Shown: positions 41,985-50,938 of the stretch, in pieces | How positions within the stretch are numbered: the stretch's first letter is position 1 | Layout: each line of letters starts with the position of its first letter | Source of the DNA: an uncultured Veillonellaceae bacterium | Lineage (GTDB): Bacteria; Bacillota; Negativicutes; Selenomonadales; Selenomonadaceae | Assembly: GCA_900314825.1 (NCBI GenBank) | Contig: OMWS01000004.1 | Location: 1 to 64,000, forward strand | DNA length: 64,000 bases | Direction: 5' to 3' | Translations under genes and position numbers: made by a program | Notes under the pieces: generated by a model | Told to the model about the DNA's origin: nothing | Database searches by the model: none | Seen by the model: the letters and a program-made list of their open reading frames with translations, nothing else

Positions 41985-42128
41985 ATGGAATCGAAAGATT
42001 TTACGGTTTATCCCTACGAATACGGCTATCTCTACATCGCGTGCGAGTGCGGCAAGGTCATCCGCATCGACACGATGAAAGAGCGCTACGCGCGCGGGAA
42101 ACGGCGGACTTGGCGAAGGTTCGGATAG
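41985..42128 (+). CDS. Small unrecognised ORF, possibly a frameshifted remnant
   Basis: A 47-codon frame begins MESKDFTVYPYEYGYLYIAC and continues ECGKVIRIDTMKERYARG before a stop at 42126-42128. The first 35 codons use the window's preferred codons and contain a C-E-C motif, which suggests real coding. After GCGCGCGGG, a neighbouring frame (ARETADLAKVRIAS) looks more protein-like, so a frameshift may have broken a longer gene. There is no good ribosome site. Confidence 0.3.
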   Translation: MESKDFTVYPYEYGYLYIACECGKVIRIDTMKERYARGKRRTWRRFG

Positions 42129-42253
42129 CGAGTTGTGTGGAAAATTGCTCGATTTGGAACATGAGATGGTAGAGATGGGCGATGATGTTTGACGCACGGT
42201 CATTTTCCCATCTGTTTCTGACATTCAGAGCGGCATCATGATATTTCTGCTGT

Positions 42254-43681
42254 TTATTGATCAAAGGATGTGGTGGTTGGCTCGGCGATAAGGAACAGTT
42301 GATCGAGATCAATCAGCATGAGGTCTTTTCGCCCGAGGGATGGAAGGTCTTCCGTGAATCCTGATTTGGAGAAGAGAGCATAGCGCACGTCTTTGCCATC
42401 GCGGATGAGGGCAGCCCGTTCTTCCAGCTGTTGGAAAACCGAAGGACCGACGAGCTCTTTTTGCCACTTGCATTCGCCCGCTAAGAGATGCGTCTCGTCA
42501 GACAAGACCAGATCGATTTCCTCTTCCCGTTTTTTGATGGGATTCGTTCCCCACCAACGCCCATAGTCAGAATAAAGTTCCTGGATCGTTCCTTGCGTTA
42601 CGCAGAATTTCAAGTATTGCATGCAGATGCTTTCGAATACGTGCCCGAAGAACGCGTCCAGTCGCGGGGCGATGCGCTCTTCGTATGTGCGATCCGAGGC
42701 GCCCATAGCGATGAGGTTTCGGCAGGAAGGCACGAAGCGGAACCAGAACGCGAACATTTCATCCGCGATTTTGTAGATGCCGTGGCGCGAGCCTCCGCGC
42801 CCAACGGGCTTTTCCTGCTCGATGAGGCCGAGCTCTCGCAGGTTCCCAAGATAAAATCCGAGTTTTGAGGATTCCGTCCCGACGGCTTGCGCGATTTCGT
42901 TCAGCCGGGTCGCGCCGCCTGCGATGGCTCCTAGAATGGAATTATAGAATGCAGGCTCGCGCAGTTCCTGCTTCATAAGGTTTTCCGGCTCCTCGATCAG
43001 GTGACCGCTGGGCAGCAAGAATTCGCCTAAAACAGCTTCGCGCAGCGAAGAATATCGGGCGAACAGCTCCAAGTACTTCGGAACGCCGCCGCAGATGCCG
43101 AATCCCATGAGACGTTCTTCCCGCGTCCAGCGAGGAAAAAACTGCACCCCCTCATAATAAGAAAGCGGTGCAAGCTTCAACTGCCCAGTCCTGCGACCAT
43201 AAAGCGGGCTTTTTTCTCCGAGCACTTGATGTTCCATGAAACTCATGGAAGAACCGCAGAGGATGAGGTATAACTCTGTGTCCTGCCAAGACGCGTCAAT
43301 CGCTTTTTGCAAAAGCGATGAAATCTCTGGCTTCGCCTTTGCGAGATATGGATATTCGTCGATTGCCAGGACGAGGCGTTCCCCTTTGCCTGCGAGGTCA
43401 GAAATATAGGCGAAGCATTCTTCCCAATTGGCGAACGATGAGATATATTTTGTCCGTTCGTCCGGCAACTGGTCTTTGAGTGCTTGCGTGAACCCTGCCA
43501 AGAGTTCACGATTGCTTTGTTCCGTCGCCATGAAGTATACAGCGCGCTTTCCGCGTAAGAACTCTTGAATCAAGCGCGTCTTTCCAATGCGCCGTCGGCC
43601 ATAGATGACGGGGAACTGGAATCCTGGTTGCTCGAACCTGCGTGTGAGCTCGGCAAGTTCTTTTTTTCGTCCGATAAACAC
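42254..43681 (-). CDS. AAA ATPase of the DUF234/archaeal-type ATPase family
   Basis: A 475-residue ATP-binding protein. Walker A is VIYGRRRIGKTRLI; Walker B is RLVLAIDEYPYLAK. A winged-helix region (LNEIAQAVGTESSKLGFYLG) and a C-terminal DUF234/nuclease-like domain with EEIDLVLSDETHLLAGECKW follow; the D-ExK pattern resembles PD-(D/E)XK folds. The GTG at 43681 follows AGGTGG and gives MFIGRKKELAEL. Such genes are common accessory genes, often mobile; their role is unknown. Lower codon bias than neighbours suggests transfer. Confidence 0.85.
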   Translation of the reverse strand: MFIGRKKELAELTRRFEQPGFQFPVIYGRRRIGKTRLIQEFLRGKRAVYFMATEQSNRELLAGFTQALKDQLPDERTKYISSFANWEECFAYISDLAGKGERLVLAIDEYPYLAKAKPEISSLLQKAIDASWQDTELYLILCGSSMSFMEHQVLGEKSPLYGRRTGQLKLAPLSYYEGVQFFPRWTREERLMGFGICGGVPKYLELFARYSSLREAVLGEFLLPSGHLIEEPENLMKQELREPAFYNSILGAIAGGATRLNEIAQAVGTESSKLGFYLGNLRELGLIEQEKPVGRGGSRHGIYKIADEMFAFWFRFVPSCRNLIAMGASDRTYEERIAPRLDAFFGHVFESICMQYLKFCVTQGTIQELYSDYGRWWGTNPIKKREEEIDLVLSDETHLLAGECKWQKELVGPSVFQQLEERAALIRDGKDVRYALFSKSGFTEDLPSLGRKDLMLIDLDQLFLIAEPTTTSFDQ

Positions 43682-43787
43682 GAGAAACCACCTGCGATAT
43701 AATAGTTTGGACTTACATAGCCCATACAATGATAGTCATGACTATATTTTAGCAAATGAGGTGATGAGATACAATCCCTGTCGTCCG

Positions 43788-44597
43788 TTAGGAAAGCCGG
43801 TTCCCCATATACCGGAAATACGTCTCCCGCATCTCCTTGCGTGTCAGCGCCGTTGGCCAAAGCTCGCCGACGGCGCCTTTTCGCATGGCGGCGGCGAGGT
43901 GGTCGTAGAGGTCGGGAACTTCGCCCTCGAGGCGGGCGATGAGTTCTTTGGCGTCCTGGCGCGTCGTGTGGCCGTCGTGCGGGCAGGGGGAGGGCACGGG
44001 AACGAAGCCGTGGTACTTCACGGCTTCGCGTGTCTCGCTTTCGCGGAAATAGACGAGCGGGCGGATGACCGTGAGCTTCGTGCGGTCGAGATACGTCACG
44101 GGCGTGAACGTCGTGAGCTGGCCGGACCAGAACAGGCTCATAAGGAACGTCTCGACAGCGTCGTCGTTGTGATGCGCGTAGGCAATCTTGTTGTAGCCGT
44201 GCTCGTTTGCATAGCGGTTCATCGCGCCGCGGCGGAAGAACGCGCACGTGAAGCACGGCGACTTGTCCTGCTGCGCCTCGATGGCGCCGGCGATGTCGAC
44301 ATCGACGACGTCGTACGGGATGGCGAGCCCGTCGAGGAAGGCGCGGATGCGCTCGGTGTCCAGCGGCTTGTCCGGGAACATCGGGTTGATCGTCAGCGCG
44401 CCGAGCGTGAAGGATTTGTGCAGACGCTCGCGCAGGATGGCGAGCGCATAGGCGAGGAAGATGCTGTCTTTGCCGCCCGAGATGCCGATCAGGATCTTGT
44501 CGCCGTCCGCGATCATGTCGAACTCGACGACGGCGCGCAGGAGCTTGGAAAAATACGTTTGCGGGAGATTGATCTTCAAGAAAAACACTTCTTTCAT
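43788..44597 (-). CDS. ttcA: tRNA 2-thiocytidine biosynthesis protein TtcA-like
   Basis: A 269-residue PP-loop ATPase that thiolates C32 in tRNA. The ATP loop is GISGGKDSIFLA; the Fe-S ligands are in SPCFTCAFFRRGAMN and VPSPCPHDG. The ATG at 44597 gives MKEVFFLKINLPQ; a GTG seven bases later is possible. A promoter lies just upstream on the same strand. The gene is divergent from the pyrophosphatase gene. Confidence 0.85.
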   Translation of the reverse strand: MKEVFFLKINLPQTYFSKLLRAVVEFDMIADGDKILIGISGGKDSIFLAYALAILRERLHKSFTLGALTINPMFPDKPLDTERIRAFLDGLAIPYDVVDVDIAGAIEAQQDKSPCFTCAFFRRGAMNRYANEHGYNKIAYAHHNDDAVETFLMSLFWSGQLTTFTPVTYLDRTKLTVIRPLVYFRESETREAVKYHGFVPVPSPCPHDGHTTRQDAKELIARLEGEVPDLYDHLAAAMRKGAVGELWPTALTRKEMRETYFRYMGNRLS

Positions 44598-44612
44598 GGA
44601 ATCGTTACGACC

Positions 44613-44641
44613 ATTATAGCGGCAAATTGCCGTGCGCGAAA
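44613..44641 (-). promoter_or_regulatory. Promoter of ttcA
   Basis: On the minus strand TTTCGC (44641-44636) and a perfect TATAAT (44618-44613) are spaced by 17 bases, 16 bases before the start. Confidence 0.45.
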
Positions 44642-44763
44642 CAGCGGCCGCGATTTTTTTGTGCACCAGCACGAAAAGCGCTAGACGCTTGACAAAAATT
44701 CCACTATAATGGATACAACACGTTGAAACAAGGCCTCGTTTGGCAAGGGGAGGATTTTTTCGC

Positions 44764-46416
44764 ATGAAGAACACGAAACCCATTTATTCGATCGGCCATC
44801 GCAATCCGGACACGGACTCGATCTGCTCGGCCATCGGCTATGCCCATCTGAAGCAGGCGCTCGGCGAGAACGTCGTGCCGGCGCGCGCGGGCAAGGTCAA
44901 TGCCGAGACGAAGTTCGCACTCGATTATTTTCATGTCGAGCAGCCGCTGCTGCTCACAGATCTCTATCCGCGCGTCAAGGACGTGCTGCTCGACTGCAAG
45001 ATCGTCGTGAAGCAGCACGACACGCTCCGCCAGCTCGGCGAAATCATGCGCGACCATGACTTGCGCTCCGTACCGGTCACGGACAGCAAGGGCATCCTCG
45101 TGGGCATCGTGACGGTCTCGGATCTCGCCAAGCGCTATTTCCAGGAGCTCGGCATGGCGAACCTCGCTGATATGCGCGTGCGTTATCGCGACATCATCGC
45201 GGCCATCGATGCGAATGTCCTCGTCGGCGGCGTCGAGAGCGATTTCATCAAGGGCGAAGTCCGCATCGCGGCGGGCTCGCTGCAGTCCATCAAGGCGCAC
45301 ATCAAGGAGAACGATATCGTGCTCATCGGCGACCGCCATGACGAGACGATGATCGACTGCGTGAAGCAGGGCATCTCCGTGCTCATCATCACGGGCGACG
45401 GCCGCGTCACGCCGGACGTCCTCGAGGAAGCGGAGAGCCGCGGCATGTTCGTGCTGTCGACGCCATATGACACGTACACGGCGGCGCGCCTCATCAACCA
45501 GTGCGTGCCCGTGCGCCGCATCATGCACCAGGACCCCGTCTGCTTCAAGCCGCTCGATTTGCTGTCGGACATCAAAGGCACGATGGAGGAGACGAGCTAC
45601 CGCAATTACCCCGTCGTTGAAAACGGCCGTCTCGTCGGCCTCGTGAGCCGTGACGAGCTCACCATGCCGGAGCGCGATCGCGTCATTCTTGTCGACCACA
45701 ATGAGCGCGGCCAGGCGGTCGAGGGCATCGAGGAAGCGAAGATCGTCGAAATCGTCGATCATCATCGTCTCGGCGGCATCCAGACGAGCGAACCGATTTA
45801 CACGCATGCCGAGCCGGTCGGCTGCACGGCGACGATCGTCGCGAACATGCATTGGCATCGCGACATCGACATCCCGCAGTCCATCGCGGGCCTGCTGCTG
45901 TCGGCCATTCTTTCTGACACGGTGCTCTTCAAGTCCCCGACGTGCACGTCGTACGACAAGAAGACGGCAGAGCGCCTCGCGGAGATCGCGGGCGTCGACA
46001 TCCAGGAATACGGTCTCGCGATGCTGAAAGCAGGCTCGGGCATCGGCGACATGACGCCGATGGAGATCGCGAAGAACGACCTCAAGGAATTCACGATCGG
46101 CGACTACCGCATCATCGTCAGCCAGATTTCCGTCATGGACCCGAAAGAGGTCATGGACCTCGAGCCGCAGCTCATCGAGGCGATGACGACGATTTGCGAA
46201 AAAGAAGGCTTCGACATGAGCCTCGTCATGGTCACGGACATCCTTGAAGAGGCGACGTATCTCCTGTACACGGGCTCGCCGAAGACGCTGATCGGCGAAG
46301 CGTTCAAGAAGGACGCGAGCGGCACCCATGTCTACCTGCCAGGCGTCATGAGCCGCAAGAAGCAGATCATCCCGCCGCTCTCCGAAGCCGTCAAGAGAAT
46401 TAAAGAGAAAAAATAA
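44764..46416 (+). CDS. Manganese-dependent family II inorganic pyrophosphatase with CBS-DRTGG regulatory domains
   Basis: A 550-residue DHH-superfamily enzyme. The catalytic half is split: metal motifs SIGHRNPDTDSICSA at the start and VDHNERGQ, IVDHHRLGG and SILSD later. Between them lie two CBS domains (about 73-130 and 255-310, LRSVPVTDSKGILVGIVTVS) and a DRTGG domain. These bind adenine nucleotides and regulate activity in Clostridium and related enzymes. GGGGAGG lies 11 bases before the ATG at 44764. The enzyme drives biosynthesis by removing pyrophosphate. Confidence 0.92.
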   Translation: MKNTKPIYSIGHRNPDTDSICSAIGYAHLKQALGENVVPARAGKVNAETKFALDYFHVEQPLLLTDLYPRVKDVLLDCKIVVKQHDTLRQLGEIMRDHDLRSVPVTDSKGILVGIVTVSDLAKRYFQELGMANLADMRVRYRDIIAAIDANVLVGGVESDFIKGEVRIAAGSLQSIKAHIKENDIVLIGDRHDETMIDCVKQGISVLIITGDGRVTPDVLEEAESRGMFVLSTPYDTYTAARLINQCVPVRRIMHQDPVCFKPLDLLSDIKGTMEETSYRNYPVVENGRLVGLVSRDELTMPERDRVILVDHNERGQAVEGIEEAKIVEIVDHHRLGGIQTSEPIYTHAEPVGCTATIVANMHWHRDIDIPQSIAGLLLSAILSDTVLFKSPTCTSYDKKTAERLAEIAGVDIQEYGLAMLKAGSGIGDMTPMEIAKNDLKEFTIGDYRIIVSQISVMDPKEVMDLEPQLIEAMTTICEKEGFDMSLVMVTDILEEATYLLYTGSPKTLIGEAFKKDASGTHVYLPGVMSRKKQIIPPLSEAVKRIKEKK

Positions 46417-46453
46417 ATTTTAGAAGTATCGACCGTTGCAGCAGCGATTTCCA

Positions 46454-46501
46454 AAGCCTCTCCCCTTGGGAGAGGGGGACCGCGAAGCGGTGGAGAGGGT
46501 A
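46454..46501 (+). repeat. Dispersed palindromic repeat, copy 9, left arm of an inverted pair
   Basis: AAGCCTCTCCCCTTGGGAGA, GGGGGACCGCGAAGCGGTGG, AGAGGGTA. It faces copy 10 across a 52-base spacer that contains a perfect 18-base palindrome. Confidence 0.8.
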
Positions 46502-46520
46502 GCGCAAGAACAATTTCTGT

Positions 46521-46538
46521 ATTCCTATCGATAGGAAT
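46521..46538. repeat. Perfect 18-base palindrome between repeat copies 9 and 10
   Basis: ATTCCTATCGATAGGAAT is self-complementary over its full length. It is the centre of the composite inverted element 46454-46606. Confidence 0.75.
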
Positions 46539-46553
46539 GAGAATGTAGTTTAT

Positions 46554-46606
46554 GCGTTACCCTCTCCGACCCCTGCGGGGCCACCTCCCCCAGAGGGGGA
46601 GGCGTA
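46554..46606 (-). repeat. Dispersed palindromic repeat, copy 10, right arm of an inverted pair
   Basis: GCGTTACCCTCTCCGACCCC, TGCGGGGCCACC, TCCCCCAGAGGGGGA, GGCGTATG. The bases before it share GGAAT-GAAT-TAGTT-ATGCGTTACCC with the flank of copy 1. Confidence 0.8.
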
Positions 46607-46657
46607 TGGAGCTTGCTGGCAGCGGTCTTTTTGTGCAACAATAAAAGGAGAAACCAT

Positions 46658-48976
46658 TTGGATATTTTCGAAGGGCTCAACCCCATGCAGAAGCAGGCCG
46701 TCGAGCATATGGAAGGGCCGCTGCTCATCCTTGCGGGCGCGGGCTCGGGCAAGACGAAGGTCTTGACGTGCCGCATCGCGAATCTCTTGGCGCACGGCGT
46801 CCAGCCGTACCGCATCCTCGCCATCACATTTACGAACAAGGCCGCGACGGAGATGCGAGAGCGTGCGGAGCGCATGATCGGCGCGGCGGCAAAAGACGTC
46901 TGGCTCAGCACGTTCCACTCGTTCTGCGCGCGTTTCCTGCGCCGCGAGATCGAGGCGACGGAGCTCTACAAGAAAAATTTTGTTATCTATGATACGAGCG
47001 ACAGCCAGGCCGTTATCAAGGACGCGCTCAAGCAGCTCGAGCTCGATGAGAAGCAGTACACGCCGGGCAGCCTCCTGAACGCGATTTCGAATGCGAAGAA
47101 CCAGCTGCAGGGCCCGCGTACGTATCGCAAGCTCGCAGACGGTTTTTTCCAGGAAAAGGTCGCGGACGTCTATGACATTTATCAGAAAAAGCTGCGCGAC
47201 AACAACGCACTGGACTTTGACGATCTGCTCATGGTGTCCGTGGCGTTGCTCGAAGAGCATGAGGACATCCGTGAGAAATATCAGCGCCGTTTCCAGTACA
47301 TCCTCGTCGACGAGTACCAGGACACGAATGGCGCGCAGTACCAGCTGACGAAAATCCTCGCGGCGGGGCACAAGAATCTCTGCGTCGTCGGTGATGCCGA
47401 CCAGTCCATCTATGGCTGGCGCGGCGCGGACATCCGCAACATCATGGATTTCGAGAACGACTATCCCGAGGCCACGACGATCAAGCTGGAGCAGAACTAC
47501 CGATCGACGAAGACGATCCTGGCGGCGGCAAATGCTGTCATCGAGCACAACACGGACCGCAAGAAAAAAGAGCTCTGGACGGAAAATCCCGAAGGCGAGA
47601 AGATCACGACGTACCAGGCGGTCGACGAACGCGACGAGGCGCAGTTCATCGTGACCACGATGATGAAGCAGAAGACGATCTTCAACGCGGCTTACGGCGA
47701 CATGGCCGTGCTCTACCGCACGAACGCGCAGTCGCGCATCCTCGAAGAAGGCCTCATGGCCGCGCGCATCCCGTACACGATGGTCGGCGGACTGAAGTTC
47801 TACGACCGCAAGGAAATCAAAGATGTCATCGCGTACCTGCGCGTGCTGTTCAATCCGCTCGACAGCGTGAGCCTCTTGCGCATCATCAATGTGCCGAAAC
47901 GCGGTCTCGGCCAGACGACCGTCACGAAGCTCATGGAGTACGCGGCAGCAGAAGACCTCACGCTGTTCGATGTGATCTCGAATCCGGAACTCCTCGCGAT
48001 GATTCCGGGGCTCACGGCGCGCGCGAAGCGGCCGCTCGAGCTCTTTACGGAATTCCTCTTCAACACGATGGCGATCGTGGGCAATCTCTCGATGGACGAC
48101 CTCATCGAGCGCGTGCTCGAGGAATCCGGCTACAAGAAAGAGCTCGAGGATGACAAGAAGCCCGAGGCGAAAGACCGTCTCGAGAACCTCAAGGAATTCG
48201 TCGGCATGGCGAAAGAATTCATGAAGAACGAAGAGCAGCCGACGCTCGAGAATTTCCTCGCGCATATCTCGCTTGTCTCCGACATCGATGGTGCCGACCT
48301 TGAGGATGACCGCGTGACGCTTATGACGCTGCACGCGGCGAAAGGCCTCGAGTTCCCTATCGTCTTCCTCGCGGGCATGGAGGAAGGCGTCTTCCCGCAC
48401 AGCCGCACGCTCATGGATCTGCGCCAGCTCGAAGAGGAGCGCCGCACGTGCTACGTCGGCATCACGCGTGCCGAGCGCAAGCTCTATCTGACGTATGCGC
48501 GCACACGTATGCTTTACGGTCATACGAATGCGAACCCGCCGTCGCGCTTCCTCAAGGAAATCCCCGAAGAGTATCTCGAACAGCTCGTGCCGCGCCGCAA
48601 TGCCTACGGCTTCGCGAACGCGAATGCCTATGGCGCGCAGCAGCGGCAGGGCAGCATGGCGTTCCGTCCGAACACGACGGGCGCGTATGGAGGTGCTGCG
48701 GGTGGCACGCGCTTCCCCGGCCGTCCGCAGTCCGCACTCGAGGCGATGCAGTCGCTCGCGCAAAAGAACGTGAAAGAGAAGCCGGCGGCTGGCGTCATCC
48801 GCCCCGACATGAGCGTCGCGTGGCGCGTCGGCGACAAGGCGCGTCACGGCAAGTGGGGCGTCGGCACCGTCGTCTCCGTCAAGGGCGAAGGCGAGGAAGT
48901 GCAGCTGCAGATCGCGTTCCCGGGGCAGGGCGTCAAAGGGCTCATGCAGAAATACGCGCCGATTGAAAAAGTCTGA
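46658..48976 (+). CDS. pcrA: ATP-dependent DNA helicase PcrA/UvrD
   Basis: A 772-residue superfamily 1A helicase. Motifs are intact: AGAGSGKTKVL, ITFTNKAATEM, VDEYQDTNGAQY, DQSIYGWRGAD, EQNYRSTKTI, TLHAAKGLEFPIVF and ITRAERKLYL. The last 60 residues form a Tudor-like tail (RVGDKARHGKWGVGTVVSVKG), typical of PcrA, which contacts RNA polymerase. The TTG at 46658 follows AAAGGAG by 7 bases. No lig gene follows, unlike many Firmicutes. Confidence 0.94.
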   Translation: MDIFEGLNPMQKQAVEHMEGPLLILAGAGSGKTKVLTCRIANLLAHGVQPYRILAITFTNKAATEMRERAERMIGAAAKDVWLSTFHSFCARFLRREIEATELYKKNFVIYDTSDSQAVIKDALKQLELDEKQYTPGSLLNAISNAKNQLQGPRTYRKLADGFFQEKVADVYDIYQKKLRDNNALDFDDLLMVSVALLEEHEDIREKYQRRFQYILVDEYQDTNGAQYQLTKILAAGHKNLCVVGDADQSIYGWRGADIRNIMDFENDYPEATTIKLEQNYRSTKTILAAANAVIEHNTDRKKKELWTENPEGEKITTYQAVDERDEAQFIVTTMMKQKTIFNAAYGDMAVLYRTNAQSRILEEGLMAARIPYTMVGGLKFYDRKEIKDVIAYLRVLFNPLDSVSLLRIINVPKRGLGQTTVTKLMEYAAAEDLTLFDVISNPELLAMIPGLTARAKRPLELFTEFLFNTMAIVGNLSMDDLIERVLEESGYKKELEDDKKPEAKDRLENLKEFVGMAKEFMKNEEQPTLENFLAHISLVSDIDGADLEDDRVTLMTLHAAKGLEFPIVFLAGMEEGVFPHSRTLMDLRQLEEERRTCYVGITRAERKLYLTYARTRMLYGHTNANPPSRFLKEIPEEYLEQLVPRRNAYGFANANAYGAQQRQGSMAFRPNTTGAYGGAAGGTRFPGRPQSALEAMQSLAQKNVKEKPAAGVIRPDMSVAWRVGDKARHGKWGVGTVVSVKGEGEEVQLQIAFPGQGVKGLMQKYAPIEKV

Positions 48977-49011
48977 TTCACTAGATTTTTTGAGAAGCAA
49001 GCGAAAAAGTG

Positions 49012-49040
49012 TTGACATCTCGCGCGGAGATGATTATACT
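49012..49040 (+). promoter_or_regulatory. Promoter of tRNA-Lys
   Basis: TTGACA (49012-49017) and TATACT (49035-49040) with a 17-base spacer, about 30 bases before the tRNA. Confidence 0.75.
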
Positions 49041-49070
49041 AATTCTTGTCGTCAAGCGACGGCAGGACAT

Positions 49071-49146
<76 letters not shown>

Positions 49147-49157
49147 TTAAGACATGC

Positions 49158-49191
49158 AAAGGCGCATACCACAAACGGTATGCGCCTTTTT
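49158..49191 (+). terminator. Intrinsic terminator of tRNA-Lys
   Basis: AAAGGCGCATACC pairs exactly with GGTATGCGCCTTT around ACAAAC and ends in five T. Confidence 0.92.
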
Positions 49192-49285
49192 GTTTGCCCA
49201 AGAAAAAACGTTGGACATTTGCCCTACTGTGTCTTCGTGTATACAATATAACTGTACATTTTCGGGAAAAATTCAAGAATATCCA

Positions 49286-49314
49286 TTGCGAGTGTACAAA
49301 CGCTATGCTATAAT
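49286..49314 (+). promoter_or_regulatory. Promoter of the TAXI-TRAP operon
   Basis: TTGCGA (49286-49291) and TATAAT (49309-49314), spacer 17 bases. Confidence 0.6.
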
Positions 49315-49332
49315 AATCTACGTCCTATAAAG

Positions 49333-49360
49333 AAACTACATGAGCACAAGCATGTAGTTT
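49333..49360 (+). promoter_or_regulatory. Stem-loop in the TAXI gene 5' leader
   Basis: AAACTACATG and CATGTAGTTT form a perfect 10-bp stem with an 8-base loop about 10 bases into the transcript. It is not followed by a T-run, so it is more likely a stability or protein-binding element than a terminator. Confidence 0.5.
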
Positions 49361-49399
49361 GCTGGAGAATGCAGGTATGATGATTTGGAGGGATTTTGC

Positions 49400-50383
49400 A
49401 TGAAGTTTCAGTTTCGTACTCTGAAGAAAATCCTCACGGCAGGGCTCGCGGTCGTTTTCTCCGCAGCGCTGCTCACGGGCTGCGGCGGCGATCAGGCGGC
49501 CGGCGGCGGTGGCAAGACGTTCCTCAATATCGGCACGGGCGGCACGGCCGGCACGTATTACCCGATCGGCGGCGCCATCGCGGAAATCCTCAACAACAAG
49601 ATCGAAGGCATGAACGCGAGCGCGCAGAGCACGGGCGCGACGGTCGCGAACATCAACATGCTGAAAGACGGCTCCGTCGATATGGCCATCGTGCAGAACG
49701 ATATCACGTACTACGCCGTCAATGGCACGGAGATGTTCACGGACAAAAAAGTGGACAATCTCAAAGGCATCGCTTCCCTGTATCCGGAAACGTGCCAGTT
49801 CGTGACGCTTGACAGCACGGGCATCAAGACGATCGCGGATCTCAAAGGCAAAAAAGTGGCGGTCGGCGCGGCAGGCTCCGGCGCTGAGGCGAATGCGCGC
49901 CAGATCCTCGAAGCGTATGGCATCACGTATGATGACATCGATGAGCAGTACCTCTCGTTCGGCGAGGGCGCAAGCGCGCTCAAGGACGGCAATGTCGATG
50001 CAGCATTCCTGACGGCCGGCTTCCCGACGGCAGCGGTCCAGGATATTTCCTCGCAGAACAAGATCCGCCTGCTCCCCGTTGATTCGGCGAAAGCGGATGA
50101 GCTCATCGCGAAGTATCCGTTCTACACGAAGACGACGATCCCCGCGGGCACGTATCAGGGCTTTGACGAAGACGTCGCGACGATTTCCGTCATGGCAATG
50201 CTCGTCGTGAATGACAAGGTCAATGACAAGCTCGGCTATGATATCACGAAAGCGATCTTCTCGAACCTCGACCGCATCCAGGCGGCGCACGCTGTCGGCA
50301 AGATGATCTCGAAAGAAAACGCCGAGAAGGGCATGTCGCTCGACATGAACGCTGGCGCAAAGAAATTCTTCGACGAAAAATAA
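49400..50383 (+). CDS. TAXI family TRAP transporter solute-binding lipoprotein
   Basis: A 327-residue binding protein of the TRAP-associated extracytoplasmic immunogenic (TAXI) family. The signal peptide ends in a lipobox LLTGC. The mature start has the family's LNIGTGGTAGTYYPIGGAIA; the middle has STGATVANINMLKDGSVDMA. TAXI systems take up dicarboxylates or amino acids such as glutamate; the substrate here cannot be set. GGAGGGA precedes ATG 49400 by 7 bases. It is followed by a DUF1850 gene and the fused permease. Confidence 0.92.
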   Translation: MKFQFRTLKKILTAGLAVVFSAALLTGCGGDQAAGGGGKTFLNIGTGGTAGTYYPIGGAIAEILNNKIEGMNASAQSTGATVANINMLKDGSVDMAIVQNDITYYAVNGTEMFTDKKVDNLKGIASLYPETCQFVTLDSTGIKTIADLKGKKVAVGAAGSGAEANARQILEAYGITYDDIDEQYLSFGEGASALKDGNVDAAFLTAGFPTAAVQDISSQNKIRLLPVDSAKADELIAKYPFYTKTTIPAGTYQGFDEDVATISVMAMLVVNDKVNDKLGYDITKAIFSNLDRIQAAHAVGKMISKENAEKGMSLDMNAGAKKFFDEK

Positions 50384-50392
50384 CAGCGACAA

Positions 50393-50881
50393 ATGAAGAC
50401 ACGAAAGGTTTTGACGGCCGTGGCCGTGGCAATGGCGCTGCTGGCATGGCAGATGCTTCAGCCGATCTTTCTGGTGCAAAGCGAGGGGCGTACACTCCTC
50501 GCTTTGCCTTTATGTAGGGAGCAAGCGTTTTCCATCCGCTTCATCCATTCCGTGCAGAAGACGCCGGTGGAAGAATTCCTGGTGGCGGATCCGGCGGAAT
50601 GCGACGGAGCGGGCGGATTCCGCCTGCTTCGGACGCGTTACCAGTCGTTTGGCGTCGGGCTGCCTTTCATGGAGGGCGAAGGCGACTTCCGCGAAGAAGG
50701 CGAATATTTTGTCTTCGATCACATGGATCGCTATTTTCCACGGCTGGCGCTCCGCACGGGCGTCGGCACGCAGTTGACGCTCACCACGGCATCGGGGACG
50801 CTCTGCTTGTACGAGCTTTTCCCGCCGGGCACGCGCATCGATCTTTCCGTAGCGCGGGCGTATGAAGTGTTCTGCCGTTGA
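50393..50881 (+). CDS. DUF1850 family protein of the TAXI-TRAP operon
   Basis: A 162-residue protein with an N-terminal membrane anchor (VLTAVAVAMALLAWQML) and the DUF1850 core RFIHSVQKTPVEEFLVADP. These small proteins are regularly encoded between the TAXI binding protein and permease, but their task is not established. It starts 9 bases after the TAXI stop. Confidence 0.85.
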   Translation: MKTRKVLTAVAVAMALLAWQMLQPIFLVQSEGRTLLALPLCREQAFSIRFIHSVQKTPVEEFLVADPAECDGAGGFRLLRTRYQSFGVGLPFMEGEGDFREEGEYFVFDHMDRYFPRLALRTGVGTQLTLTTASGTLCLYELFPPGTRIDLSVARAYEVFCR

Positions 50882-50938
50882 GGCAACAAAGAATTCATAA
50901 TGAGGAAAGGATTCCAATCGAAAGGATTGAAGTGAGTT

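Noticed and set aside
44691-44714. TTGACA and TATAAT upstream of the pyrophosphatase gene as a promoter
   Set aside because: The spacing is only 10 bases, so the two boxes cannot work together; the true promoter is unclear.
46550-49018. An 822-codon minus-strand frame opposite pcrA, and similar frames opposite thrS and the TRAP permease
   Set aside because: All are antisense shadows of strongly conserved genes.
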